Assembly (NCBI GenBank): GCA_035642715.1
Contig: DASQRW010000202.1
Coordinates: forward strand, 4,767 to 68,766
DNA length: 64,000 nucleotides
Origin: JAJNBK01 sp035642715
GTDB lineage: Archaea; Thermoproteota; Nitrososphaeria; Nitrososphaerales; Nitrososphaeraceae
Direction: 5' to 3'
Shown: one piece after another, positions 44,559 to 53,435 of the stretch
Layout of the letters: the number at the start of each line of letters is the position of its first letter
Numbering within the stretch: the stretch's first letter is position 1
The notes under the pieces: model-generated
Told to the model about the DNA's origin: nothing
Database searches by the model: none
Seen by the model: only the letters and a program-made list of their open reading frames with translations
Program-made: the position numbers and the translations under genes

Positions 44559-44590
44559 ATGTATTTCTAAACTCGAGTTTAGAAATACAT
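44559..44590. promoter_or_regulatory. Perfect 32-bp palindrome (shared motif, copy 2)
   Basis: The left arm is ATGTATTTCTAAACTC and the right arm its exact reverse complement, joined with no spacer. It abuts the TATA-like element of the gene at 44191-44523 on its upstream side, where an activator or repressor would act. Its core is shared with the sites at 42239-42260 and 47461-47482. Confidence 0.8.
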
Positions 44591-45269
44591 AGAAGTATAC
44601 TCAGTTAGCAACAACAATTAGTCAGTATGCATCTCCATTACTACGTTTTTAATTAAATATTAGATATTTTCTAGTGAGCTGAGCATAACCACTTTAAAAT
44701 AATCACATATACAGGAAAATCAATATTGTTGAAAGTACAAAGAACCTAGTTGACATTCCTTACAGACGTCTTGGCCACCTTAATTAATGCGATTAGTAAG
44801 TCGTAAATGATAAACATTAAAAGAGTTCATAAGTCGTTTCTTAAATTTGGTTTATCATAGTATAAACCTTAGACGAAAGAACGCTATAGGTTAAGATAGC
44901 AACAAACTACAAATATCCCTTAATAGTATCAGCGTTTTGAACTATATTGTACGGAGGATGATTAGTTTTTTATAACGTTTACATAAAGGTAAGCCAACGG
45001 GTAATAGAAATAATTGACAAATAGTCACTCACCATAGTATATAATAACCTAATACGATTCCTAAGTTTTTTTATTTGAATTTAGAATTACCCAAATTAGG
45101 TACATGGCAAAAATCATGACAAAAGATGCCATTATAACAGATTTCGAATATATTAATGCTCAAGGTCATAAAAATGCAGGAAAAACAAATATTCTGTATG
45201 TAATACTATCTAATGCTACTATCTTATACTTTGTATAGTGAAGAAAATGTCAGTCTTAAAAAAATGAAA
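44591..45269. other. Intergenic stretch with one marginal small frame
   Basis: 679 bases. Apart from the small frame at 45104-45238, nothing gene-like was seen. Confidence 0.45.
45104..45238 (+). CDS. Marginal small frame (44 aa)
   Basis: ATG at 45104 opens MAKIMTKDAIITDFEYINAQ and ends LSNATILYFV. Composition is less biased than neighbouring AT-rich frames, but there is no recognisable motif and no clear promoter. It could be a truncated gene or chance. Confidence 0.2.
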   Translation: MAKIMTKDAIITDFEYINAQGHKNAGKTNILYVILSNATILYFV

Positions 45270-46439
45270 TTAAATAATATTGTACTTCTTACCTGTTTTC
45301 TCGAACGCATTTAATGCATGAAAGAGCTGGTCCTTTTTATGTAATGAAGTAAGAGAGATTCTAAGACATGCCGATCCTTTTTTCACCGTCGGGTATCTAA
45401 TAGGTTGAGCAAAAACATTATTTTTAAGTAATTCATCTGAGAATTCTACGGCTAATTTATCATTTCTAATCATAATAGCGATTATTTGAGTAGTCGAATT
45501 GCCTATTAAAAAGCCGATTTCTTTTAATCCTTTAGAAAACGTCTCAATATTACAAAATAGACGTTTCTGTAAATTACCCTTTTTAGCGAGAGGAATTGAT
45601 GATAATGCCGACACACATAGATGCTGCGGTAAAGCAGAAGTATAGATAAACTGGCGGGATTTGTTAATAAATATCTCCCTAAATGTTCTCGATGTAGCGA
45701 CATATCCTCCAAAGCAGCCCAAAGCTTTACTCAAACTGCTGATGTGTATATCTATCAAGTTATTTACACCTAGATGCGAAGTTGTTCCAGAAAAAGAATT
45801 CAATGAACCAAGAATAAAGTCACCGTGAGCATCATCAACCACTGTTATGGCATTATTACTTTTGGCAATATTGCATATTTTCTGTAGCTGTGACAGATCT
45901 CCATCTATGCTAAATACGCCTTCTGTTATTACAATTTTTTTACTACTAACACAATTTTGCATCAATCTCTCAAGGCAATCAGCGTCATTATGTCGAAATA
46001 CTTTAATCTTTGCACGACTAGATATGCAAGCATCTATTATGCTTGCATGATTCAATTCGTCACTAAAAATTGTTGAATTTTTATCAGCAAGAGCTGTGAT
46101 GGCTCCAAGATTTGCCATGTACCCTGTTGGAAATACTAAGGAACACTCCGTTCCACGATGTCTCGACAGTTGTTCTTCGAGTTCTATAATTTTGGGATCA
46201 TTGCCAGCGATGAGCCGTGAACTACATTGTGATATCTGTCTAAGTTGTTTTATTGTTTTTCTTAGAACCTGTTTATTTTGTGACAATCCGAGATAATCAT
46301 TAGAGCAAAAATGAATTGCTTTTTTACCATTGACGGTCGCAGTAGAACCGTGAAGTTGAACGGATTTTAATGTGCGATATATATTTTGCCTTTGAAGCTT
46401 ATTTAGCTCTTTTTCTAAATAGTTATACCTCGAGGCCAA
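45270..46439 (-). CDS. bioF: 8-amino-7-oxononanoate synthase
   Basis: A 389-residue PLP-dependent alpha-oxoamine synthase. Motifs: HFCSNDYLGLSQNK at the start, GSTATVNG, SSRLIAGNDPKIIELEEQLS, GVFSIDGDLSQLQKI, VDDAHGDFILG, and the PLP Lys in HISSLSKALGCFGGYV. It condenses pimeloyl-CoA/ACP with alanine for biotin synthesis. Its start overlaps the end of bioB by 17 bases, so bioB-bioF is one operon. Biotin is needed here by the acetyl/propionyl-CoA carboxylase of the carbon-fixation cycle. Confidence 0.93.
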   Translation of the reverse strand: MASRYNYLEKELNKLQRQNIYRTLKSVQLHGSTATVNGKKAIHFCSNDYLGLSQNKQVLRKTIKQLRQISQCSSRLIAGNDPKIIELEEQLSRHRGTECSLVFPTGYMANLGAITALADKNSTIFSDELNHASIIDACISSRAKIKVFRHNDADCLERLMQNCVSSKKIVITEGVFSIDGDLSQLQKICNIAKSNNAITVVDDAHGDFILGSLNSFSGTTSHLGVNNLIDIHISSLSKALGCFGGYVATSRTFREIFINKSRQFIYTSALPQHLCVSALSSIPLAKKGNLQKRLFCNIETFSKGLKEIGFLIGNSTTQIIAIMIRNDKLAVEFSDELLKNNVFAQPIRYPTVKKGSACLRISLTSLHKKDQLFHALNAFEKTGKKYNII

Positions 46440-47397
46440 TCTCTCTTATCATCAAAATATCTTTCTCAGAGTAGTTTCCGGCTGTAGTTAGATATCCACC
46501 TGTGATAATACCGTTTGCACCTGCCTTTAAAGCGATTCTTTCATTATCCCTTAGGTGAACCTCTCTTCCTCCAGCGATCTTTAGAATCGTTTTGGGAATG
46601 ATAAAACGCCAGACGGCAATCGTTTTTACAATCTCCATGGGATGAAGAGATGGTTGATTTTGAAGAGGAGTTCCTCCTCTTGACATTAAAATATTTAATG
46701 GAACCTCATCAGGTTGAAGGGAAGCAATCGAAAATGCTAGTTCTAGTCTCTGCAATGAAGATTCGCCCATCCCTATTATACCTCCACAACACAGTTCAAG
46801 TCCCTCAGCCTTTACAATTCTAGCGGTATTTAATCTGTCATGAAAATCATGAGTCCGACAAATCTGAGAAAAATAACTTTCTGATGTTTCCAAATTATGA
46901 TTGTAACGCTTTACGCCCAACGACTTCAGCTTACGAACCCTTTGAACAGTCATAAATCCAAGTGACACATTTACTTCAATGTCTATACTACTTTTGATTG
47001 TTTGAATTATTTCGCAAATCTGAAAGAAATCCTTATCTGGAGGGGATTTATAAGCGCAGACAAGACAAAAACTTGAGGATCCATTTCGTTTGGCTATCCT
47101 TGCCTTTTCTAATATTTGCTCCTTTGGTAAAAGCGGATATTTAGTAATTCCACTATCATAGAAAGCTGATTGAGCACAAAAGGAGCAATCTTCTGAGCAG
47201 CCTCCAGACTTTGCATTTATTAAAGACTCAACATCAACCTTATCTCCGTTGTACTTCCTTGTAATAGCATTTGCGTAATATGATAGACTCACAATATCAT
47301 CTGTTGAAAGCAGTTGCCTAGATTCATCAAATGTAATATTTTCCCCTTTGTTCAATATCCTTTCTGCAATACCTCTTATGAACATAGAATCAGACAT
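46423..47397 (-). CDS. bioB: Biotin synthase
   Basis: A radical-SAM enzyme, about 324 residues from the ATG at 47397 (MSDSMFIRG). The [4Fe-4S] motif is SGGCSEDCSFCAQSA (CxxxCxxC); further cysteines in FCLVCAYKS, and NHNLETS and GREVHLRDNE follow. It inserts sulphur into dethiobiotin. The frame stays open to a TTG at 47466, but that start lies inside the palindromic site at 47461-47482 and would add 23 residues unlike the family, so I prefer the ATG. First gene of bioB-bioF. Confidence 0.93.
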   Translation of the reverse strand: MSDSMFIRGIAERILNKGENITFDESRQLLSTDDIVSLSYYANAITRKYNGDKVDVESLINAKSGGCSEDCSFCAQSAFYDSGITKYPLLPKEQILEKARIAKRNGSSSFCLVCAYKSPPDKDFFQICEIIQTIKSSIDIEVNVSLGFMTVQRVRKLKSLGVKRYNHNLETSESYFSQICRTHDFHDRLNTARIVKAEGLELCCGGIIGMGESSLQRLELAFSIASLQPDEVPLNILMSRGGTPLQNQPSLHPMEIVKTIAVWRFIIPKTILKIAGGREVHLRDNERIALKAGANGIITGGYLTTAGNYSEKDILMIREIGLEV

Positions 47398-47460
47398 TGA
47401 AATGAAGATGTTATAGACGGGTAAATAACCTTTGGCCTTATCTAATACAATACAATAAAA

Positions 47461-47482
47461 TTTCAAAATTCGAATTTAGAAA
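47461..47482 (-). promoter_or_regulatory. Shared palindromic motif, copy 3, upstream of bioB
   Basis: On the minus strand it reads TTTCTAAATTCGA then ATTTTGAAA; the 12-bp core AAATTCGAATTT is a perfect palindrome. It lies about 65-85 bases before the bioB ATG and beside a weak TATA-like TTTTATTGTA (about 47451-47460). This is the same relation to TATA as at 44559-44590. Confidence 0.65.
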
Positions 47483-47854
47483 TATTCATATCAGGTTTTT
47501 GAAGATAACCATCTATCAATAAATGTCAAAAAAATGGTGTAAACCCCCCCCCTTTAATCCTCTAGGAGATAAATTACCGATACTAAGCTAAAATAAACAG
47601 AACAAAAGCAAGTACTATATTCATCATGCTTTAAAAACAGTCATTACAACGATTTTCGTAGTTATCTTTACTCTGATAGAGGGTTTAAAAAACGACCCAT
47701 ATTTAGACCGTCTAAAAAATAGTACCTTTTTTTTACCTATAATTTAGAGATTTGAATGCAAAACAGATTATTTAATTGCCAATACCCTTTTTGAACGCTT
47801 TATCATAAATTCTTGACAATGTCACAGTTATATGTCCCAATGCTTTGATATAAC
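47483..47854. other. Divergent intergenic stretch between bioB and the recombinase
   Basis: 372 bases without a supported gene. It contains a run of nine C at 47544-47552, followed about 150 bases later by a palindrome (separate entry). Confidence 0.5.
47702..47716. repeat. 15-bp palindrome upstream of the serine recombinase
   Basis: TTTAGAC, one central C, then GTCTAAA: perfect seven-base arms, ending 138 bases before the recombinase GTG. It could be an operator or part of the recombinase's own target site. Confidence 0.55.
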
Positions 47855-48457
47855 GTGAAGTATGCTTTAGCATATTTACGAGTAAGCACTGAAGAACAAA
47901 CAGTGCTTAATCAAAAAATGGCTTTGCAAAAATGGTCATATGAACATGATTACCAAATTCTAGACTTCTTTGAAGACTCAGCAATCAGTGGGAAGATTCC
48001 AGCTATTGATCGTTATGGTTTCAGAGATCTATTGGAGCTTGTCAAGACTGCAGCTGTCGACGCCGTCTTGGTATATGAGCTTTCACGTGTAGGTAGGACT
48101 TTTTGGGATACACTTGATGCAGTAAAAACAATTGAAGAGTATGCACCCCTTATTTCATGTTCTCCAAGAGAATCTTTTCTGCAAACTACAGAGCCAAGTA
48201 TCAGAAAATTAATGATCGGAATACTTACGTGGGTTGCAGAAAGAGAACGAGAGATGTTAGTACAGCGAACAAAAGACGGAATGGCACGAGCAAAGGAGGG
48301 AGGCAAAGGCATCGGAAGGCCGCGAAAAAAATTGGATAAGGATAATTTAATCAAATTACTCGTAGAAAACCAGCCTCGCTCAAAAATAGCGAAAAGTCTT
48401 GGTATTTCAAAGGCAACATTATACAAAGAACTTCGTCAATTAGCTTTCAAAACTTGA
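47855..48457 (+). CDS. Serine recombinase (resolvase/invertase type)
   Basis: A 200-residue protein starting GTG. The catalytic N-terminal domain begins with YALAYLRVSTEEQTVLNQK (nucleophile Ser about residue 11). It continues with FEDSAISGKIPAIDR and VYELSRVGRTFWDTLDAV (Arg-rich active site), then a long helix with REREMLVQRTKDGMARAKEGGKGIGRPRKK. The C-terminal HTH is LLVENQPRSKIAKSLGISKATLYKELRQ. It is the small Tn3-resolvase/invertase type, not the large integrase or IS607 type, and no tnpB or transposase is next to it. Its TGA abuts the bioA stop with no base between, and it splits the biotin genes. Confidence 0.92.
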   Translation: MKYALAYLRVSTEEQTVLNQKMALQKWSYEHDYQILDFFEDSAISGKIPAIDRYGFRDLLELVKTAAVDAVLVYELSRVGRTFWDTLDAVKTIEEYAPLISCSPRESFLQTTEPSIRKLMIGILTWVAEREREMLVQRTKDGMARAKEGGKGIGRPRKKLDKDNLIKLLVENQPRSKIAKSLGISKATLYKELRQLAFKT

Positions 48458-49795
48458 TCAAACTCTTTCTTCTATTTTCTGCAATAATTTGAATTGGGTA
48501 TCTAGCAGTATTCCTAGATCGTTTCTGTCAATCGCTAAAGGTGGAATGACAATCATTATATTTCCCAAAGCTCTCAAGAAGACACCCATCTTTAATGACT
48601 CATTCATGACAAAATAGTTAACATTAGTCTTATCCTTGAGGATTTGAATAGGCTTACCATTTTTTGCTAACTCAATACCGGCTAGGAGCCCCTTATACCG
48701 AATATCAGCAACTATAGAGAATTTTTCGAATTCACGTAGGCGTTTTTTTAGATATTTGCCATTTGCCTTAATATGCTGAATTAGATTGCATTTTTTATAT
48801 AGAATGATATTCTCTAGTGCAGCAGCGCAGCCAACAGGATGTCCAGTAAAAGTATGTCCATGAAATAGTTGTTTATTTTGAAAATATTCTCCAAGAAACT
48901 GATCGAAGATTCTTTCAGATGTTAAAGTGACAGCAAGAGGAAAATAACCTGCAGTCAGCGCTTTCCCAAAACATGCAATATCGGGAATCGATCTTTGTGA
49001 AATATATTCTGCCATATTTCCTAATCTTCCGAAACCGGTCGCAATTTCATCTAGAATTAATAGAACATCGTATTTTTTACAAAGTTCAGAAATCTTTTTT
49101 TGATAACCGTCAGGATAAATAATTACTCCTCCTGCTATCTGGGCACCGCTTTCCATCACAAGAGCGGAACATTTCGAAGCATGTAGTTTGAGAAGATTTT
49201 CTGTCTTTTCAAGACAATCTTGTTCAAAGTCTGAACGATTATTATACTGACTTTCATAGAAAAAAGGACTAGGAACTGTATATGACTTAAATAAAAGAGG
49301 TTTATATGGGGCAAAGAATTTTGCGATATATCCTACTGACATAGTTCCAACCGTATCGCCATGATATGCATGCTCTAATGAAATGAAATTTTTTTTTTCA
49401 TACTTTCCTTTGTTACTCCAGTATTGTAGTGCCATTTTCATAGCGACCTCAATAGCGGTGGAACCATTGTCAGAATAGAATACTTTATCCATTCCTTTTG
49501 CCATTTTCAGGATTTTTTTTGCCAGTTCAATGGAAGGAGCATTAGCCAATCCAAATAGAGTAGAGTGTTGAAGATTTTGGAGCTGTCGTGTCATTTTGTC
49601 CACTAATTCATTTTTACCGTGGCCCCATACATTACACCACATACTTGCTATTCCATCCAGATACTTCTTGCCGCTCTCATCGATAAGGTGAAAGCCTTTT
49701 CCACGGACGATTACTTTGTTATTGCAGTTCCTCCAATCCTTCATCTGCGTATAAGGGTGCCAGACAAATTTCTTATCAGCGTCATCTAATTTCAA
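48458..49795 (-). CDS. bioA: Adenosylmethionine-8-amino-7-oxononanoate aminotransferase
   Basis: A 445-residue class III PLP aminotransferase. It begins WHPYTQMKDW, a BioA hallmark, followed by GKKYLDGIASMWCNVWGHG, VFYSDNGSTAIEVAMKMALQYW, LEHAYHGDTVGTMSVG, LILDEIATGFGRLG and the PLP Lys in CFGKALTAGYFPLAVTL. It uses SAM as amino donor to make diaminopelargonate. Divergent from bioD with 35 bases between the starts, so their promoters overlap. Confidence 0.94.
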   Translation of the reverse strand: MKLDDADKKFVWHPYTQMKDWRNCNNKVIVRGKGFHLIDESGKKYLDGIASMWCNVWGHGKNELVDKMTRQLQNLQHSTLFGLANAPSIELAKKILKMAKGMDKVFYSDNGSTAIEVAMKMALQYWSNKGKYEKKNFISLEHAYHGDTVGTMSVGYIAKFFAPYKPLLFKSYTVPSPFFYESQYNNRSDFEQDCLEKTENLLKLHASKCSALVMESGAQIAGGVIIYPDGYQKKISELCKKYDVLLILDEIATGFGRLGNMAEYISQRSIPDIACFGKALTAGYFPLAVTLTSERIFDQFLGEYFQNKQLFHGHTFTGHPVGCAAALENIILYKKCNLIQHIKANGKYLKKRLREFEKFSIVADIRYKGLLAGIELAKNGKPIQILKDKTNVNYFVMNESLKMGVFLRALGNIMIVIPPLAIDRNDLGILLDTQFKLLQKIEERV

Positions 49796-49830
49796 TTAAA
49801 TGCTATAATGGTCAATCTAGTATTATTTGT

Positions 49831-50529
49831 ATGGCTGGTATATTTATAACGGGAACAGATACAAATGTAGGAAAAACAATGATTGCAGCAGCATTGGCAT
49901 GGCTAATGCGAAGGAAGGGAATAGATGTCGGTGTGATGAAACCCTTTGCCACTGCTCAAAAAATCTTTTCAAAAAGATATAAATCAACTGACGCTGCAAT
50001 TTTGGCTAAGGCAGCTCAAGTACATGACTCAGATCAAGAAATAAATCCTTTTTTTTATATGATGCCAGCAGCACCCCTAGTTGCTGCTCGAATATTAAAT
50101 CAAAGTACGCCGAGTATAGCAGATTCTGTAAAGGCATTCCATAAACTTGCCTCAAAGCACGACTTCATGATTGTCGAAGGAGTAGGAGGAATTATGGTGC
50201 CATTGACAAGCAAAGCATATGTTGCTGACCTCGCAAGAGATTTGAAGTTGCCAACTATCATTGTTGCTAGATCTAGGCTAGGTACCCTTAATCATATACT
50301 TCTTACGATAAAAATTTGCAGAGATTATGACTTGAGCATACAGGGCATTATTATCAATGGAATGCCACAGAGGCCTGGAGTCGTAGAGAAGAACTTGGCA
50401 CCAGTGATTCAGGAACTGAGCAGTGTACGTGTTTTGTGTGTAATTCCTAGACTAAAGAATTTAACATATAAAACTATAGGATCATCGATTAAAAAAAGTG
50501 TAAATATAGATATAATATCAGGAAGGTAA
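49831..50529 (+). CDS. bioD: Dethiobiotin synthetase
   Basis: A 232-residue P-loop enzyme. Walker A is GIFITGTDTNVGKTMIAAAL (residues 3-22); VMKPFAT carries the substrate Lys; EGVGGIMVPLT is the conserved loop. It carboxylates diaminopelargonate to dethiobiotin, which BioB then converts to biotin. It is a lone plus-strand gene among the bio genes. Its 3' end overlaps the next convergent gene by 12 bases. Confidence 0.93.
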   Translation: MAGIFITGTDTNVGKTMIAAALAWLMRRKGIDVGVMKPFATAQKIFSKRYKSTDAAILAKAAQVHDSDQEINPFFYMMPAAPLVAARILNQSTPSIADSVKAFHKLASKHDFMIVEGVGGIMVPLTSKAYVADLARDLKLPTIIVARSRLGTLNHILLTIKICRDYDLSIQGIIINGMPQRPGVVEKNLAPVIQELSSVRVLCVIPRLKNLTYKTIGSSIKKSVNIDIISGR

Positions 50530-51063
50530 AAAGGTAAAACTCCTATCTCCGGCATCTTTTAAAAAGAAGTATATATCTAACAGGATGTCTGAAAAATTAT
50601 ACAATTTCGTCGCTCCTTGATATAAAGTGTAATTTCTGTATTTTTGTTGAAATGGGCTGGCAGAGATAATCCAGATATTGTTCTTATAGGGTTGCAGAGC
50701 ATCTACTTGTTTGATTCTGTCCAATTCATTTTTATTTTTTATCACCTGAATAATAAGTGATCTATTAGGATACTTTTTTAAATTTCGTAGATTAGGTATA
50801 ACAAGGTCAAGTATGGTAAAATTATTAATCTTTATTTTCCTTTGAGAAGGCAGCGTGCAAATAGTAAGAAAGAAGTGCAGTAATGACTCACATAATAGGC
50901 CTAACGTTTCGTCGTCAGGGAATGTATGTAGTTTGGATACAGATTTTTTGATTATCATGTCTAGGTACATTTTGGATAATCCAATGTTTGAGGTGAGATC
51001 GATTTGAATTTTCTCTTTTCCTATTTCTTCTATTACTGAGTAAAGAAGAGAATTTACCTCCAC
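50518..51063 (-). CDS. Protein of unknown function (181 aa), possible nuclease fold
   Basis: Not recognised. The middle (about 80-135: KINNFTILDLVIPNLRNLKKYPNRSLIIQVIKNKNELDRIKQVDALQPYKNNIWIISAS) has the Asp, hydrophobic strand and Lys order of restriction-nuclease-like folds, with Gln where the usual Glu would be. An active nuclease is therefore doubtful. The N-terminal 70 residues are helical. It is convergent with bioD, with a 12-base overlap. Confidence 0.5.
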   Translation of the reverse strand: MEVNSLLYSVIEEIGKEKIQIDLTSNIGLSKMYLDMIIKKSVSKLHTFPDDETLGLLCESLLHFFLTICTLPSQRKIKINNFTILDLVIPNLRNLKKYPNRSLIIQVIKNKNELDRIKQVDALQPYKNNIWIISASPFQQKYRNYTLYQGATKLYNFSDILLDIYFFLKDAGDRSFTFLPS

Positions 51064-51756
51064 ATAAGACTCTTATAATGTAGGTTTATTAAATCTGAGT
51101 ACAACTAATATAGAAAAGGTAAAGAAAGATTGCTGTGGGTTTACTATTTTATTATTGTGGTAATGATATATGTCGTAATGATCAGATTGTCACGCCATAC
51201 GACAATTCTTGTTGGAGACGATACATATGATGATATGACACCTACTGCAGAATCTACTGTTATAATGGGCGCAATTCACTAACGCCTACATATACGATTA
51301 TTATTCCTGATAAAAAGTTTCAGATGTTGAGGAGATCTAGTCATAGATCATAGTCTGGCAATCTTGTCTATATTTGCCATACATCTAAGGAACATCTTAC
51401 TCTAACCATAGAATATCTCAAACAATAAATTGCATAATGAAAAATGTAAATAGATATATCGTCTGCTGAAAATGCTTTTGAATCAACTGCCTTCTATTGC
51501 CCGGCATAGAAGAAACTATTTCCATTATAGAAATATGAGGTTAGTGAGAATATGCAACGTCAGATCCTTTGGACGCATTGTGGTTTTCCTTTAGGTCTTT
51601 GAATGCTTAATGGTTTACTAATAATATACCAATTACGCATTACTACAAGATAAATAAATGCTCTATTTATTGCTATGGAATACAATGCTTTTCTAATATT
51701 TATGACAATTATAAAAAATAGGATACTTTTTATAGAAATCAAGTGATTGGGGAGTA
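51064..51756. other. Intergenic stretch with a possible antitoxin remnant
   Basis: 693 bases. Only one short frame draws attention (51178-51282, separate entry). The promoter of the downstream nucleotidyltransferase should lie in its last 60 bases. Confidence 0.45.
51178..51282 (+). pseudogene. Possible truncated ribbon-helix-helix antitoxin
   Basis: A 34-residue frame from ATG reads MIRLSRHTTILVGDDTYDDM then a short tail. The first 20 residues resemble the beta-strand and first helix of archaeal RHH antitoxins (basic residues, TTI-V-DDTY). The second helix is missing, and no toxin follows. Weak evidence. Confidence 0.2.
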
Positions 51757-52446
51757 ATGAAGGCTGTTATTTTGGCTGGTGGTTTTGGGAAACGTCTTAA
51801 ACCTTTAACAGATGAAAGACCAAAGCCAATGATTGAAGTTTTAAATATACCTATCATAGAATGGCAAATAAAATGGTTCAAGAAATATGGGATCGATGAA
51901 ATTATAATATGCGTCGGACATCTCAAAGAACCCATCATCAACTATATCGGCAGCGGTAGGAGGTTTGGAGTTAAGGTTGGTTATGCTGTAGAGGAGAAGC
52001 CGTTAGGGACAGGCGGAGCATTAAAAAATTCAGAAAGTCTTTTGGCTTCTTATACGGAGAAAGGATTTTTTTTAATAAATGGCGATATACTAACAAATTT
52101 AGATCCAACAAGATTAAATAATAACGGACAATCCGCTGCATTGGCACTAGTTCCTTTAAGAAGCCCCTTTGGAATAGTAGAGTTAGACAAGAATTCATAT
52201 GTTTTGAGATTTGTAGAGAAGCCGCAGATCAAAGACAGGTGGATTAATGCAGGTGTGTATTATTTCACAACGGATGTATTCAAATATTTACCCGAAAATG
52301 GAAACATTGAAGTCACAGCACTACCTGTTATGGCAAAAGAAAACAAATTAAAAGCAGTAACATACGAGAACTCCTTTTGGCGTTCGATCGACTCGCATAA
52401 AGATATCGAGGAGGCAGGAAAAGAGATACAGGTCGTTGATATGTAA
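51757..52446 (+). CDS. Sugar-1-phosphate nucleotidyltransferase (mannose-1-P guanylyltransferase-like)
   Basis: A 229-residue GT-A enzyme: MKAVILAGGFGKRLKPLTDERPKPMIEVLNIPIIEWQIKWF, EEKPLGTGGALKNSESLL, FFLINGDILTNLD (metal Asp) and FVEKPQIKDRWINAGVYYFT. Short single-domain type. The LGTGGAL block resembles GDP-mannose and glucose-1-phosphate pyrophosphorylases; the nucleotide is not certain. Its stop is one base from the ATG of the LLM oxidoreductase, so the four genes that follow may share its transcript. Confidence 0.85.
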   Translation: MKAVILAGGFGKRLKPLTDERPKPMIEVLNIPIIEWQIKWFKKYGIDEIIICVGHLKEPIINYIGSGRRFGVKVGYAVEEKPLGTGGALKNSESLLASYTEKGFFLINGDILTNLDPTRLNNNGQSAALALVPLRSPFGIVELDKNSYVLRFVEKPQIKDRWINAGVYYFTTDVFKYLPENGNIEVTALPVMAKENKLKAVTYENSFWRSIDSHKDIEEAGKEIQVVDM

Positions 52447-52447
52447 T

Positions 52448-53434
52448 ATGGTAGGTTATAGGATAGCCTATAACCTCGGTACTTTGCTTTCTATGGACGA
52501 TGTTCTTTTATGCTCTACATTAGCTGACAAGAAATACAATGTAGATTCAATTTGGGTTCCCGAATCATGGGGACGAGAAGCTTTTACCTCATTAGGCGCG
52601 TTATCTCAGAAAACAAAACGGGTAAAATTGGGGACTTCGATCATTAGCATATACGCTAGAACACCTGCAACAGTAGCTATGGCTGCTACTACACTAGATT
52701 TTCTTTCAAACAACAGAACAATCATAGGTCTTGGGGCAAGTACATCTGCCATAGTCGAAAATTGGCATGGGTTGAAATTCGAACAACCTCTTGCAAGAAT
52801 GCGAGAATACTTAGAATGCTTAAAGCTGATGGTAAAAGTAGATGAAGTAAATTACAAAGGCAAGTTTTTCAATATAAAGAATTTCAAGTTACTTTACAAA
52901 CCACCAAGACAGAAGATACCGATCTTCATAGCAGCAATTAATAAAAACATGATATCCTTGGCAACAGAATTAGCAGATGGCATTTTACTTTATCTTCGAC
53001 CGCTAGATGAATTAAAAGAAACGGTTTCAATTATAAAATCAAATACAAATCGACATAATAAAGAATTTGAAATTGCATGCGTATTTATAGGTGCCATTTC
53101 AAACACCCAACCACAAAAGGCACGGGAACGAGCTGCAAAAACACTTGCATTTTATGTATCCGTAGGAAATTATTATAACAAATTCTTGTCACAAAATGGA
53201 TTTCGTGATCAGGTAAATCATATTACTACTAAGTATAGAGCAGAGGGATTAGATGCAGCAGCGAAAAACGTTTCTGATAAAATGTTAGATTCGTTAACTA
53301 TCTCAGGGACGTGTGAAGATTGTATTAAGTCATTAGAGCGGTTTATATCATGTGGGATAACTCTGCCGATTATTCAGATCAATCCCGTCGGTGATGCAGA
53401 AAGTTCAATTAGGACAATGCTCTCAACATTCTGA
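52448..53434 (+). CDS. LLM-class F420-dependent oxidoreductase
   Basis: About 328 residues of luciferase-like monooxygenase fold. Called from the ATG at 52448 (MVGYRIAYNLG); the frame opens 12 bases earlier at a TTG inside the previous gene. Family features: DSIWVPESWGREAFTSLGALSQKTKRVKLGTSIISIYARTPATVAMAATTLDFLSNNRTIIGLGAS, then NWHG, LYKPPRQKIPIFIAA and ITLPIIQINPVGD. These resemble methylene-tetrahydromethanopterin reductase-like proteins and use F420H2; the substrate is unknown. The thiolase GTG lies two bases beyond its stop. Confidence 0.82.
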   Translation: MVGYRIAYNLGTLLSMDDVLLCSTLADKKYNVDSIWVPESWGREAFTSLGALSQKTKRVKLGTSIISIYARTPATVAMAATTLDFLSNNRTIIGLGASTSAIVENWHGLKFEQPLARMREYLECLKLMVKVDEVNYKGKFFNIKNFKLLYKPPRQKIPIFIAAINKNMISLATELADGILLYLRPLDELKETVSIIKSNTNRHNKEFEIACVFIGAISNTQPQKARERAAKTLAFYVSVGNYYNKFLSQNGFRDQVNHITTKYRAEGLDAAAKNVSDKMLDSLTISGTCEDCIKSLERFISCGITLPIIQINPVGDAESSIRTMLSTF

Positions 53435-53435
53435 C

